Positions 30,300 through 40,567 of a stretch of 64,000 bases of DNA are shown piece by piece. A program made the position numbers and the translations under genes. This DNA is from Bacteroidales bacterium UBA6207 (lineage in GTDB: Bacteria > Bacteroidota > Bacteroidia > Bacteroidales > F082). The notes beneath the pieces were generated by a model. It was given only the letters and a program-made list of their open reading frames with translations, did no database searches and was not told the origin of the DNA. Positions within the stretch are counted from its first letter, which is position 1, and every line of letters starts with the position of its first letter. The stretch spans positions 18,492-82,491 of the forward strand of contig DISP01000156.1 in NCBI GenBank assembly GCA_002421995.1. The letters run 5' to 3'.

Positions 30300-33148
30300 A
30301 TCAAAGTTTTATTGAAAACCTTGCAGATTACATTCTAGCTGCATTTGCCGAAAAAACCGATCGGCTAAATGTGGTTTTTCCAAATAAAAGGGCGGCTGTT
30401 TTTCTCAAACGTGCACTCGGACAGAAAGCAAACAAGGTAATCTGGATGCCTCAGCTTAGAACAATTGATGAGATGTTCGCCGAATGGACAGGCAAAAATT
30501 CACTCGATACACTCGCTTTATCGTTGGGCCTGGTCAAAGTATTTGCCGGTCAAATGTCTGATAATAAGTCCGCTGTCAATCAATTCGTTGGATATGCCGC
30601 ACAATTGCTTCATGATTTTGAAGAGGCGGACCGGTACCTGATTGATGTCCCGCTACTCTTTCAATACCTTAGCGAAGCGCGGGCTATTGAGTTGTGGCAT
30701 CCGGATGGCAGTGAGCTTTCTGCCTATGAGAAAGATTATCTCGCTTTTTATCAGTCGCTCGGACCGCTTTATGATCATTTTCGGCAATATATGCGCGAAA
30801 CCAATGTCGTGAGCGCAGCAACAAATGCACGCTATTTGGCTGAACTTAACGAGAAAGCATTGGTTGAAATGGCTGCCGGCAGGTTTACATTGTTTGCAGG
30901 ATTCAACGCTTTCAACCCTGCAGAGGAGGCGGTATTTGAAAAACTTCACCGCAATGGCATTGCTGATGTGAGATGGGATTTTGACACCTACTACCTTCGT
31001 CCAAACATTTTTGGCCAGCATGAGGCAGGCGCTGCAGCAAGGCGTTTTTTTGAGAAACACCCGTCAGCATCGAAAGAATGGCTTTATGAGACCTTGCTCA
31101 CCAGTTCAAAAAAAATACAGCTTGTGGCCGCGCCCGGACAAATTGGACAAGCCAAAGCTTTGGGAAATAAACTGAAGATACAATTTGATGCCGGATCCGA
31201 AGCGTCAGACACAGCCGTTGTAATTGCCGACGAAAGCCTGCTTTTTCCCGTCCTGAACAGCATCCCTCCCGATATTGAAAAGATGAACGTTACAATGGGA
31301 CTTCCTTTTACCTCAAGTCCAATGTTTATCCTGCTTCTCGATCTGCTTAGGTTTGAAAAATCATACAGTGAGCGTGCTGAAACCAACAGGGTTCCTGCTG
31401 ATTCACTGCTTTCCATTCTGCGTCATCCTGCCATCATGCATTCATTGAACAACACCTCCGCTAAACAAGCGGAAAAACTGATCAACAGCATACTGGAATC
31501 AGGAAGTAATTTTGTGCATATTGATTGGTTGCTAAACCAACAGGAACTATTGATTCCGGAAGCAACGCAATTATTTGTAATCTTGCTTAATAGTCCCGGG
31601 AAAAATGCATTTGAATCTGGTTGTAAACTCTTGGAATTGATTGAATATATTGGCAGTCAACACCATGCAACAGCAAACACCGAGGCCGACATCATTGCTT
31701 TGAATCAGATTTCAATAACAAGAAAGTTGCTAAATCAACTCGTTGACGCGCTCAGCGATCAACCCGAACTGCTGGAGGTTTCAAGCCTTGAAAGATTAGT
31801 CCGGCAAATTGCACCGGCCTACACTCAAAATCTGGTTGGCGAACCGCTCGAGGGGCTTCAGATCATGGGTTTGCTGGAATCGAGAAACCTCGATTTTAAA
31901 ATAGTACACATTTTGTCGGCCAACGAAGGCATCCTGCCAAGTGATACACATGCTCAATCGCTTGTTCCTTATGACATCAGGAGAACATTCGGACTGCCAA
32001 CACGCAATGACAGCCAGGCAATTTTTGCATTTCATTTCTTCAGATTGCTGCAGCGGGCCGAAGACATCACTTTGTATTACAACACAGAAGCAGACACTTT
32101 TGGAGGAGGCGAAATGAGCCGTTTCCTGCAACAAATAAAGTACGAACTCACCCGTCTAAACCCGAAAATTGAGCTGTCAGAAGAAACTTTTAGTTTTCCC
32201 ATCGCTCAACAGCAACAAAACCGTGTGATAAACATCCAAAAAAATCAGTTCGTTGTAACAAAAATCAATGAAAAGTTAAGCGAGGGTTTATCGCCCACAA
32301 GTCTTACGCGTTATTTAAACTGTCCGTTGCAGTTTTACCTGAAAGATGTGCTAAAACTTGACGACAACCAGAATGCAACAGGCACCGCACAGGCGAATAA
32401 GATTGGCACCGTGGTGCATGCCGCCATTGAAATGCTGTATGAACCCTGGTTAAACCAAACCCTGAGCAAGGAGATGATTAATGAAATGGAAAGCAGAGCC
32501 GAGCTTGTGTTAGCGCAAACTTTCGGGAACGAATTTCCCGGAATTCAGCTTACTGAAGGCTTGAACAGGATTACTTTCGCCGTTGCCGGACACTTCATAA
32601 AAAATCTTTTAAACAGCGAAAAAAACACTGTGGAAACAATGCCACCCGTGGTGCTTGAGCAGGAAAAAAGAATACATAAACAACTGACTGTCAATGGTAA
32701 AAAAATAAATATCAAAGGTACTATTGATCGTCTTGACCGCGTTGGAGGACAAATAAGAATCATTGACTACAAAACCGGACAAGCTGAGCAGAAAGATATC
32801 AGCATAAGCAATCCGGATGAATTACTGTTGCCTGAAAAGGCGAAAGCGCTCCAGCTTTCGATATATACCTGGCTAATGCTGAGCGATGAAATCAACACCG
32901 AGACATTACCCCAATCCTTCCTGATCAACCTGAGTAAATCATCTATTGGCATGATACAACTTGTGCTGCCAACAGCACTTGATCCTGCTACCTTTTCGTC
33001 GTCAATAACGCAAATTCTGGAACAGATTACCAATGATCTGACCGACGAAAGCAAGTCATTTTCGCAAACAGAAGACCATAAAAGATGCAGTAACTGTACG
33101 TATATTGCAATCTGTAACAGAGATAAAAAGAATTCCACATTTTTTTAG
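30296..33148 (+). CDS. AddB-like PD-(D/E)XK nuclease/inactive helicase
   Basis: A 950-residue protein of the AddB type. The N-terminal region (VVFPNKRAAVFLKRAL) lacks a true Walker A, as in the degenerate helicase half of AddB. The C-terminal PD-(D/E)XK domain has IGTVVHAAIE, a Lys/Glu-rich stretch and IRIIDYKTGQ. Four cysteines, one in LNCPLQFYLKDVL and three in CSNCTYIAICNRD, sit where AddB proteins hold a 4Fe-4S cluster bracketing the nuclease. AddAB resects DNA double-strand ends for RecA. No addA is adjacent in this window; its ATG overlaps the nucleotidyltransferase stop by four bases. Confidence 0.82.
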   Translation: MNQSFIENLADYILAAFAEKTDRLNVVFPNKRAAVFLKRALGQKANKVIWMPQLRTIDEMFAEWTGKNSLDTLALSLGLVKVFAGQMSDNKSAVNQFVGYAAQLLHDFEEADRYLIDVPLLFQYLSEARAIELWHPDGSELSAYEKDYLAFYQSLGPLYDHFRQYMRETNVVSAATNARYLAELNEKALVEMAAGRFTLFAGFNAFNPAEEAVFEKLHRNGIADVRWDFDTYYLRPNIFGQHEAGAAARRFFEKHPSASKEWLYETLLTSSKKIQLVAAPGQIGQAKALGNKLKIQFDAGSEASDTAVVIADESLLFPVLNSIPPDIEKMNVTMGLPFTSSPMFILLLDLLRFEKSYSERAETNRVPADSLLSILRHPAIMHSLNNTSAKQAEKLINSILESGSNFVHIDWLLNQQELLIPEATQLFVILLNSPGKNAFESGCKLLELIEYIGSQHHATANTEADIIALNQISITRKLLNQLVDALSDQPELLEVSSLERLVRQIAPAYTQNLVGEPLEGLQIMGLLESRNLDFKIVHILSANEGILPSDTHAQSLVPYDIRRTFGLPTRNDSQAIFAFHFFRLLQRAEDITLYYNTEADTFGGGEMSRFLQQIKYELTRLNPKIELSEETFSFPIAQQQQNRVINIQKNQFVVTKINEKLSEGLSPTSLTRYLNCPLQFYLKDVLKLDDNQNATGTAQANKIGTVVHAAIEMLYEPWLNQTLSKEMINEMESRAELVLAQTFGNEFPGIQLTEGLNRITFAVAGHFIKNLLNSEKNTVETMPPVVLEQEKRIHKQLTVNGKKINIKGTIDRLDRVGGQIRIIDYKTGQAEQKDISISNPDELLLPEKAKALQLSIYTWLMLSDEINTETLPQSFLINLSKSSIGMIQLVLPTALDPATFSSSITQILEQITNDLTDESKSFSQTEDHKRCSNCTYIAICNRDKKNSTFF

Positions 33149-33150
33149 TA

Positions 33151-33179
33151 TTGCTTATGCGTGCTTCTTCGTATATTTG
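33151..33179 (+). promoter_or_regulatory. Bacteroidetes-type promoter (TTG-N18-TATATTTG)
   Basis: TTG at 33151-33153 and TATATTTG at 33172-33179, 37 bases before the hybrid kinase start at 33216. Confidence 0.65.
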
Positions 33180-33215
33180 CTTGAATAAACGCATCTAAAT
33201 AAAACAGCACGAAGT

Positions 33216-35252
33216 ATGAACCAGCAGCCTAAATTCAATATCCTGATCGTTGACGACAGGCCTGAAAACCTTCTTACACTTGAAGGAATACTTGAAAACG
33301 AAGAACTTAACATTCTGAAAGCCCATTCAGGAAACGAAGCTTTGAGCATCATGCTCGAACACAATGTTTCGCTTGTGTTGATGGACGTTCAAATGCCCGG
33401 AATGGATGGTTTTGAAGTGGCTGAGATCATGCGAAGTACTGACAGAACAAAATACATCCCGATCATTTTTGTTACTGCAATCAGCAAGCAACGACAGCAT
33501 ATCTTCAGAGGATATGAAACAGGTGCGGTTGACTACCTGTATAAACCACTTGATCTGGAGATACTTCAAAGTAAGATCAAAGCATTTATTGATTTTTTCC
33601 AACACAAAAACAAGTTGGAAGAAACAACGCGAAAACTCGAAAAAACCGTCAACGAACTCCATCAGGCCAAACTTATTGCCGAAGAAGCAACAGTCGCCAA
33701 AAGTGCTTTTCTGGCTACCATGAGCCACGAAATCCGAACTCCCCTGAACGGCATCATTGGTTTAGCCGACCTTGGTTTAATGGACGAGGCATTGCTGACA
33801 AACCAGCGCGAGCGACTGCTCGACATAAAAACCTCAGGCGAATCACTACTAGAGATCATCAACGAAATTCTCGACATCTCGAAGATCGAAGCCGACAAAC
33901 TTGAGCTGGAAGAAATTGAGTTTAGCATTCGCGAAGTTCTCGAGAAAATTGTCAATCTATTGTCAGTCAAAGTTTTTCAGGAAAAACTCGAATTCGTTTG
34001 TGAGATATCACCCAATCTGCCCGACATCCTCATTGGCGATCCGCTGCGCATCAGGCAGATACTTATCAACCTGATCAGCAATGCTGTCAAATTCACCGAA
34101 GAAGGCACCGTGGGCATTCATGTGAAAATGCTTGACCACATCGAAGAGCAGGTAAGTATCGAATTTTCGGTTGAAGACACCGGTATCGGAATACCTAAAG
34201 ACAAGATTGGCAGGCTGTTTCAGTCATACCAGCAAGTTGACACATCAACCACACGCACACACGGTGGCACCGGCCTTGGCCTCACAATTTCGCAAAAGCT
34301 GGTAAACCTCATGGGTGGTGTCATCAAGGTTGAGAGCAACCTCGGCGAAGGAAGCAAGTTTTACTTCAGACTCAATATGATGACAGGCGATCAGCGCGAA
34401 AACCCTTGGGAACTGAAGCTTAGCAAACCAAACAACGAATACAACATACTTGTGATTGACGACCATCCAAAGTCGAATAATGTTATTTCTAACATTCTGA
34501 AACAATGGGATATTCGTCATACTTTTACACAAGAATGCAGCAGCTGTTTTGAGCTACTTAAAAACGAAGATTTCGACCTCATTCTCATTGATTACTACCT
34601 CAGCTCGATGAACGGATTTCAGATAGCGGAAAAAATTCGCACAGAAATAGGACGAAAAAAACTTCCGGATATCATTTTACTTTCGCCAAGTAAAGCAAGC
34701 ATCGAAATCCTTAAAGTCAAAAATGCAGAAAAGTATGAGTTTTTAACCAAACCACTGCTGCAAACCAATATGAAAAGACTGCTTGTAAGTAAATACGGTG
34801 AAGGTAGCCGGCTGGCAGGTGCAAAAACTGAAATACAAGAGGTTATCTCTACTGATACCGGCAGAAAACTCAGCATTCTTGTTGCAGAAGATCAAATCAT
34901 CAACAGAAAAATTGTGATTCAACTGCTCGAAAAGAAAGGTTGGTTGGTGAAGGCAGTCGAAAATGGTAAAATTGCCTATGAAGTTGCATCAACCCAACGC
35001 TTCGACATCATATTAATGGACGTTCAAATGCCCGAAATGGACGGTTTCGATGCCACAAGAAATATCAGAATAGCCGAAAAAGGCAAATCCTATCATACGC
35101 CCATTGTTGCGATGACAGCCCACGCCATGGTGGGTGATAAAGAAAAATGCCTCGCTGCCGGCATGGATTATTATATCACAAAGCCCGTAAATCCGGCTGA
35201 ATTGTACGAAACAATCGAGCGCTTTACGCTCAATCAAAACAATCTTCGATAG
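33216..35252 (+). CDS. Hybrid histidine kinase with N-terminal receiver (REC-HK-REC-REC)
   Basis: A 678-residue cytoplasmic protein with no membrane helix. REC1 (about 7-125: [34 protein letters not shown]) feeds through a short coiled coil into HisKA ([14 protein letters not shown], phospho-His near residue 170) and HATPase_c ([34 protein letters not shown]). REC2 (about 408-525) keeps DDH and the [12 protein letters not shown]sp but is otherwise divergent. REC3 (about 550-670: [34 protein letters not shown]) looks intact. It probably takes input from an upstream kinase through REC1. It precedes a second, membrane-bound hybrid kinase by 107 bases. Confidence 0.9.
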   Translation: MNQQPKFNILIVDDRPENLLTLEGILENEELNILKAHSGNEALSIMLEHNVSLVLMDVQMPGMDGFEVAEIMRSTDRTKYIPIIFVTAISKQRQHIFRGYETGAVDYLYKPLDLEILQSKIKAFIDFFQHKNKLEETTRKLEKTVNELHQAKLIAEEATVAKSAFLATMSHEIRTPLNGIIGLADLGLMDEALLTNQRERLLDIKTSGESLLEIINEILDISKIEADKLELEEIEFSIREVLEKIVNLLSVKVFQEKLEFVCEISPNLPDILIGDPLRIRQILINLISNAVKFTEEGTVGIHVKMLDHIEEQVSIEFSVEDTGIGIPKDKIGRLFQSYQQVDTSTTRTHGGTGLGLTISQKLVNLMGGVIKVESNLGEGSKFYFRLNMMTGDQRENPWELKLSKPNNEYNILVIDDHPKSNNVISNILKQWDIRHTFTQECSSCFELLKNEDFDLILIDYYLSSMNGFQIAEKIRTEIGRKKLPDIILLSPSKASIEILKVKNAEKYEFLTKPLLQTNMKRLLVSKYGEGSRLAGAKTEIQEVISTDTGRKLSILVAEDQIINRKIVIQLLEKKGWLVKAVENGKIAYEVASTQRFDIILMDVQMPEMDGFDATRNIRIAEKGKSYHTPIVAMTAHAMVGDKEKCLAAGMDYYITKPVNPAELYETIERFTLNQNNLR

Positions 35253-35344
35253 ACCGTAATCAAAGTGAAAAGCAAATTCATTTTTTTCGGCACTGCAGCG
35301 GCTGCACCGGAAGGGAAGTTCAATCCGGCAATACTGTACTAATT

Positions 35345-35352
35345 TACTTTTG
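35345..35352 (+). promoter_or_regulatory. Candidate -7 box TACTTTTG
   Basis: Lies only 7 bases before the start of the large hybrid kinase; no TTG at the expected distance. If used, the transcript would be nearly leaderless. Confidence 0.3.
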
Positions 35353-35359
35353 AAATCAG

Positions 35360-38300
35360 ATGGATAATATTGATTATAACAAGGCCTCAACCTGGGAAAA
35401 ACTAAAATACTCACTGCGCTCATGGCGATACATTGGTGTCGGAAAATCACTTCTTATTTGGTTTCTTACCATTTCGATTGTTCCGTTGGCAACCATTAGC
35501 TTTATCAATTTTTTGAATGCTTACCACGGACTGACAATTGTGGCAGAAAAATCGCTGCAGACTACCAGTCAGCTACGCGAAGAATACATCAACACCTTTT
35601 TTAAAGAGATTATTGATTTTCTGGATTTTAATACCGAACAAAAATCTGATCAGCGGTTTATTTACAAGCTCGATTCGATGTTGGTTGCCAATCAGGGCGA
35701 GTTTGGCAAGTTTTACCGAACAGCAGCCTATAAAAAGAGTACTGCAGAACATCGTGATGAGTTTAAAAACCTGGCTGGCCGCAACGGATACTACGACATT
35801 TATTATATCAATGCAAAAGGCAACATCCTTTTCAGTCTCCGCGAGGAGTCTGACTTAGGAATGAACCTGTTCACAGGCTCATTGCGTATGACCAGGTTTG
35901 CCTCTTTGGTCAGGAATGTGATTGAAACAGGTAAAACCGGATTTTCTGATCTTGAGTTTTACGAACCCTCCTACAACAAGCTCTCAGGCTTTTTTGCAAG
36001 TGCCGTTCGCAACGAGAACAACCAAATCATCGGCGTTATTGCCCTTCAGGTTACGATGGATCGTATCAACCAAATCATCAGCCAGGAGGCAGGTTATGGA
36101 GAAACGGGGCAGGCTTACCTCGTTGGTGAAGACCAGCTTCTCCGTTCGTCGTTACGGTTTAAAGGTAGTAGTCAGATACTGTCAACCGAAGTTAAAAATC
36201 AGAAAATAAAAGACTGGCTCTTTACCCTCCAGAATCGAAACAATCCTCAGGCTCTAAAAGACAAAGAGCTTGAAAACGAAAAAGTTTCGACCTATGACAG
36301 CGACCTCGAAGGGAAATATGTATTGGGAATTTTCAGGCATCTCGACTTATTGGAGGAACTAGGCGTTCGGTGGGTGTTGGTTGAAGAAATTGAACACAGC
36401 GAAGCTTTTGCCTACGCACGTAAACTCTCCGATATCGTTAAGATCACCTTCATTATCACCATCATACTTGTTTTTCTGATGTCCATTCTTGTGACAAGGT
36501 GGTTCGTAAACCCCATCAAGCAATTGTCATCCTGGGCAAAAGAAGTTGCAGAAGGCCAGCTCGATTATAAAAATATTAAAGCTCCTGCCAACGAAATAGG
36601 CGAAATGGTCACGACTTTCAATAAACTGGTGACAGCCCTTCAGAAATATGCCGAAGTTGCCAAACATATGGCCATTGGTGATTATACCGAAAAGGTTGAA
36701 GTGCGGAGCCAAAACGATATTCTTGGGACTTCGATGAACGAAATGGTAGAAAGTTTCAGACAGGTTGTTACCCAGGCAAACCGCATAGCTCAGGGAGATT
36801 ACAGCGTAAATGTTGTACCGAGGAGCGACAAAGACACACTGAATATTTCGCTCTTCGGGATGACCCGCACCTTGCAGCAAAACGAGCAGGAAAGCAAAAA
36901 CCAGGATTGGCTCAAAACCGGCATCAACCTCCTGGATGCTGAAATCAGCGGTGTTTCACGCGTGGATTTGTTAACAAAAAAAGTATTGGATTTCCTTGCC
37001 TCCTACACCTCCTCCATCGCCGGTCATATGTATGTGCTGGAGGAAAACGAAAACCAGCTGCGTTTACAATCCAGCTATGGTCAGTTGGTGCAGCACGACG
37101 CAAACCCGGTTGTTATTGATATCGGCAACGGTCTTATCGGTCAGGTGGCAGCCTCACACAGAACCACACTCATCGCGGGCGAAGAGCAAACGCTTTCCGT
37201 TCATTTGGGATCGCATACCATCGAAGCCCGTGAATGCATCATCTTCCCGCTTGTGCACGAAGAAAAAATGATGGGAATCGTTGAACTTCTTTCAACAAAT
37301 GCCTTCGACGACATTAAAAAAACGTTCTTCAGCCTTGCAGCAGTCAATATTGCCATTGCGCTCCGTACGGCACAGGCAGCAGAAAGAGTAAGGGAACTTC
37401 TCAGACAAACACAAGAACAAGCCAACGAACTTGCAGTGCAGCAGGAAGAACTGCGGCAGGCCAACGAAGAACTTCAGGAGCAAACAGCGGCCTTACGCGT
37501 TTCGGAAGAGAACCTTCAGGCACAGCAGGAAGAGCTTAAAGTAACGAACGAGGAGCTCGAAGAACGCACAAAAGCACTTGAAATACAACGCGATGCAATT
37601 CGAGAGAAAAACATCGAACTGGAAGGGGCCCGTAAAGAAATTGAAGCAAAAGCAAAGGACCTTGAGCAAGCTTCAAGATATAAGTCCGAGTTTTTAGCCA
37701 ATATGTCGCACGAACTCCGTACCCCACTTAACAGTATCCTCGTTCTGTCACAGCTATTGGCTGAAAATAAAAAACAGCACCTTGATCCCAAAGAGCTAGA
37801 ATATGCAAGAACCATTAACAGTTCGGGCTCCGATTTGCTTGAGCTTATCAATGAGATTCTTGATTTGAGCAAGGTTGAATCAGGGAAAATCGAGCTTTTT
37901 ATTGAATCGCTATATCTGGACGATGTTTCAGCCTTTGTTCGAAAAAGCTTTGGGCCTTTGGCCGATAAGAAAGGGCTCGAATTGTTTGTGAACATCAGTA
38001 AAAACCTCCCCGAATTTATAAAAACTGATAGCCAGCGGGTATTTCAGATACTTAAAAATCTATATTCCAACGCTTTAAAGTTCACTCATAAAGGAAGTGT
38101 TACCTTAAACATCTACAAGCCAAAAGCAGAAAATGCAGAAGAAACAGCGCAAAACCTGATTGCGTTTGCCGTAAAAGACACTGGTATCGGGATTCCACCA
38201 GAAAAACTGGAGCTTATATTCAACGCTTTCACACAGGCAGATGGAACAACAAGCCGGAAATACGGCGGAACGGGACTAGGATTGAGTATTTCCAAAGCAT

Positions 38301-39697
38301 TCAGCGAACTACTTGGCGGCAGAATCACTGTTGAAAGCCACGAGGGTGAAGGAACAGTCTTTACCTTGTTTCTGCCTTTCGACGTGGATAAAAACGAGAT
38401 AAATTGGGAAGCTGTACAGGAAGAGTATCCTGATCCTGCTGAAGCTAAAACCTCAGCAGAAGAAAAAACAGTGACGATTGAAAAAATCGAGGAAGTGCGT
38501 GATGACAGACACCAGATATCTGAAGGTGACAAAGTTTTGCTTGTGATTGAAGACGACTCAAACTTTGCTGGTCTCATCAAGGACATGGCCAACGAACATC
38601 ATTTTAAATGTTTGATTGCCAGTGATGGCGAAGCCGGATTACATTATGCCGACTATTATCTTCCAAGCGCAATTATCCTCGATATTGGATTGCCGGGCAT
38701 TGATGGCTATGAGGTGATGGACCGACTCAAAAAAAACAGCCGGACAAGACATATTCCTGTGCACTTTGTTTCGGCCTCCGACAAAAGTCTTGACAGCCTA
38801 AAACAGGGAGCAATCGGATACCTGCGCAAACCGGTTACAAAAGAATCACTGGAATCGGCACTTAACAAGCTGGAAAACCTTGTTCTGGCGCATTCACGCA
38901 AACTATTAATTGTTGAGGATGACGATATTACAAGAAAAAGTATTGAAGGCCTGATGGCATCGGACGATGTAATAATCAAAGCTGTGGGATCGGGTGAGGC
39001 TGCATGGGAGCTACTCCAGAATGAGACCTTTGATTGCATGATCCTCGACCTCGGATTGCAGGGAATGAGTGGATTTGAGCTGCTCGAAAACATCAAAAAA
39101 AGCACGAAGCTGCAGGAATTGCCGGTTATTATTTATACAGCCCACGAATTGTCACAAGAAGAAAACTTTCAGCTGCAACGCTTTGCCGACAGCATTATCC
39201 TCAAAGGAGCGAGATCGCTTGAAAGATTGCTTTCCGAGTCAACGCTCTTTCTGCATCAGGTAGAGTCGAAACTATCAAAAAACAAACAGGACATGCTCAA
39301 AAAGATTTTGCCCCGCGAAGATATACTCGAGGGTAAAACCTTGCTGATCGTTGACGATGATATGCGAAATGTATTTGCCCTCACCAGCTTTCTCGATCAG
39401 TATAACATGAAAATTCTGATTGCCAGAAACGGCAGGGACGGGATTGAAAAACTCAACGCCAATCCCGGAACCGACCTGGTGCTGATGGACATTATGATGC
39501 CCGAAATGGACGGCTACGAAGCAATGAGACTAATCAGAAAAGACCAGCGTTTTTCAAAACTACCCATCATTGCTCTCACAGCCAAAGCTATGAAAGATGA
39601 CAGAGAAAAATGTATTTCGGCCGGCGCAAATGAATACCTCACGAAACCTTTCGACACCACAAAACTGCTCTCACTGCTAAGGGTTTGGCTCTATTGA
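35360..39697 (+). CDS. Membrane hybrid histidine kinase with HAMP, GAF and three receivers
   Basis: A 1445-residue sensor. A membrane helix (about 30-50), a Cache-like extracytoplasmic domain (about 55-345) and a second helix (about 355-378) precede HAMP-type repeats (from TRWFVNPIKQL to about 510). A GAF domain (about 525-665) and a long Gln/Glu-rich coiled coil (about 675-775) lead to HisKA (MSHELRTPLNSIL, His near 783) and HATPase_c (NLYSNALKFTHKG, DTGIGIPPEK, GTGLGLSISKA). Three receivers follow: about 1057-1170 (LDIGLPGIDGYE), 1180-1295 (LDLGLQGMSGFE) and 1325-1445 (LMDIMMPEMDGYE, YLTKPFD). It lies 13 bases before cheR and is probably translated together with cheR and cheB. Confidence 0.92.
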   Translation: MDNIDYNKASTWEKLKYSLRSWRYIGVGKSLLIWFLTISIVPLATISFINFLNAYHGLTIVAEKSLQTTSQLREEYINTFFKEIIDFLDFNTEQKSDQRFIYKLDSMLVANQGEFGKFYRTAAYKKSTAEHRDEFKNLAGRNGYYDIYYINAKGNILFSLREESDLGMNLFTGSLRMTRFASLVRNVIETGKTGFSDLEFYEPSYNKLSGFFASAVRNENNQIIGVIALQVTMDRINQIISQEAGYGETGQAYLVGEDQLLRSSLRFKGSSQILSTEVKNQKIKDWLFTLQNRNNPQALKDKELENEKVSTYDSDLEGKYVLGIFRHLDLLEELGVRWVLVEEIEHSEAFAYARKLSDIVKITFIITIILVFLMSILVTRWFVNPIKQLSSWAKEVAEGQLDYKNIKAPANEIGEMVTTFNKLVTALQKYAEVAKHMAIGDYTEKVEVRSQNDILGTSMNEMVESFRQVVTQANRIAQGDYSVNVVPRSDKDTLNISLFGMTRTLQQNEQESKNQDWLKTGINLLDAEISGVSRVDLLTKKVLDFLASYTSSIAGHMYVLEENENQLRLQSSYGQLVQHDANPVVIDIGNGLIGQVAASHRTTLIAGEEQTLSVHLGSHTIEARECIIFPLVHEEKMMGIVELLSTNAFDDIKKTFFSLAAVNIAIALRTAQAAERVRELLRQTQEQANELAVQQEELRQANEELQEQTAALRVSEENLQAQQEELKVTNEELEERTKALEIQRDAIREKNIELEGARKEIEAKAKDLEQASRYKSEFLANMSHELRTPLNSILVLSQLLAENKKQHLDPKELEYARTINSSGSDLLELINEILDLSKVESGKIELFIESLYLDDVSAFVRKSFGPLADKKGLELFVNISKNLPEFIKTDSQRVFQILKNLYSNALKFTHKGSVTLNIYKPKAENAEETAQNLIAFAVKDTGIGIPPEKLELIFNAFTQADGTTSRKYGGTGLGLSISKAFSELLGGRITVESHEGEGTVFTLFLPFDVDKNEINWEAVQEEYPDPAEAKTSAEEKTVTIEKIEEVRDDRHQISEGDKVLLVIEDDSNFAGLIKDMANEHHFKCLIASDGEAGLHYADYYLPSAIILDIGLPGIDGYEVMDRLKKNSRTRHIPVHFVSASDKSLDSLKQGAIGYLRKPVTKESLESALNKLENLVLAHSRKLLIVEDDDITRKSIEGLMASDDVIIKAVGSGEAAWELLQNETFDCMILDLGLQGMSGFELLENIKKSTKLQELPVIIYTAHELSQEENFQLQRFADSIILKGARSLERLLSESTLFLHQVESKLSKNKQDMLKKILPREDILEGKTLLIVDDDMRNVFALTSFLDQYNMKILIARNGRDGIEKLNANPGTDLVLMDIMMPEMDGYEAMRLIRKDQRFSKLPIIALTAKAMKDDREKCISAGANEYLTKPFDTTKLLSLLRVWLY

Positions 39698-39710
39698 AAA
39701 AGTGAATACC

Positions 39711-40556
39711 ATGAATGATCAGGCCTCACAACTTTTGCAATTGCAGGATCTGGAAATTGATCTTTTTCTGGAGGCCATTTTCAGGTATTATGGCTACGAC
39801 TTCAGAAACTACAACCGGGCACATGTTAAGCGCAGAATCATTCACCGGCAACAGACCCTCGGACTCTCAAGCGTGAGCGAGCTGCAGCACCGCGTGCTGC
39901 ATGAAAAGGATTTTATTGAGCATATTCTCAGGGATTTATCAATAAATGTCACAGAAATGTACCGCGATCCCGCCTTTTACCTCGCCATGCGCAAAGAGGT
40001 CTTCCCACTGCTCCGAACATGGCCCTATATCAAGATTTGGCATGCAGGTTGCTCAACGGGCGAAGAGGTTTACTCGTTCGCTATCATGTTGAAAGAAGAA
40101 GGCCTGTATGACCGCTGTCAGATTTATGCTACAGACTTTAATCCACTCGTTATCGAAACTGCCAAAAAAGGCATTTACCCGATCAGTAAAATCAAGGATT
40201 ATACATACAACTATCAGCAGGCCGGCGGATTACAATCATTTTCTGATTACTATATCGCCAAATACGACTCAGCAATACTTAACCAAAGCCTTAGACAAAA
40301 TATTGTTTTTGCGGAGCACAACCTCGTTACCGACAGCATTTTTGCCGAGGTGCAGCTTATTTTGTGCCGTAATGTGCTGATTTATTTCAACAAAGAACTT
40401 CAGAACAAAGTTGTGCGAATTTTTAAGGACAGCCTCGTCAAAGGCGGCTTTTTAGGCTTGGGTTCTAAAGAAAATCTGATGTTTACGGATGTTTACGAAG
40501 CTTTTGAGGTTGTTGACCCGAAAGAGAAAATCTATAAGAAAAAGCTTCAATCATAA
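39711..40556 (+). CDS. CheR-type protein glutamate methyltransferase
   Basis: A 281-residue SAM-dependent methyltransferase. The ATG at 39711 is preferred to a GTG three codons upstream. Seen: an N-terminal helical CheR_N domain (YYGYDFRNYNRAHVKRRI), LSINVTEMYRDPAFYLAMR, WHAGCSTGEEVYSFAIML as the SAM-binding site, YATDFNPLVIETAKKGIYP, and LILCRNVLIYFNKELQ. In chemotaxis CheR methylates receptor glutamates. No methyl-accepting receptor, CheA or CheW is encoded nearby; the preceding hybrid kinase with HAMP and long coiled coil is the obvious candidate substrate. Lacks a TPR tail. Confidence 0.92.
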   Translation: MNDQASQLLQLQDLEIDLFLEAIFRYYGYDFRNYNRAHVKRRIIHRQQTLGLSSVSELQHRVLHEKDFIEHILRDLSINVTEMYRDPAFYLAMRKEVFPLLRTWPYIKIWHAGCSTGEEVYSFAIMLKEEGLYDRCQIYATDFNPLVIETAKKGIYPISKIKDYTYNYQQAGGLQSFSDYYIAKYDSAILNQSLRQNIVFAEHNLVTDSIFAEVQLILCRNVLIYFNKELQNKVVRIFKDSLVKGGFLGLGSKENLMFTDVYEAFEVVDPKEKIYKKKLQS

Positions 40557-40567
40557 CTATAACAAAG

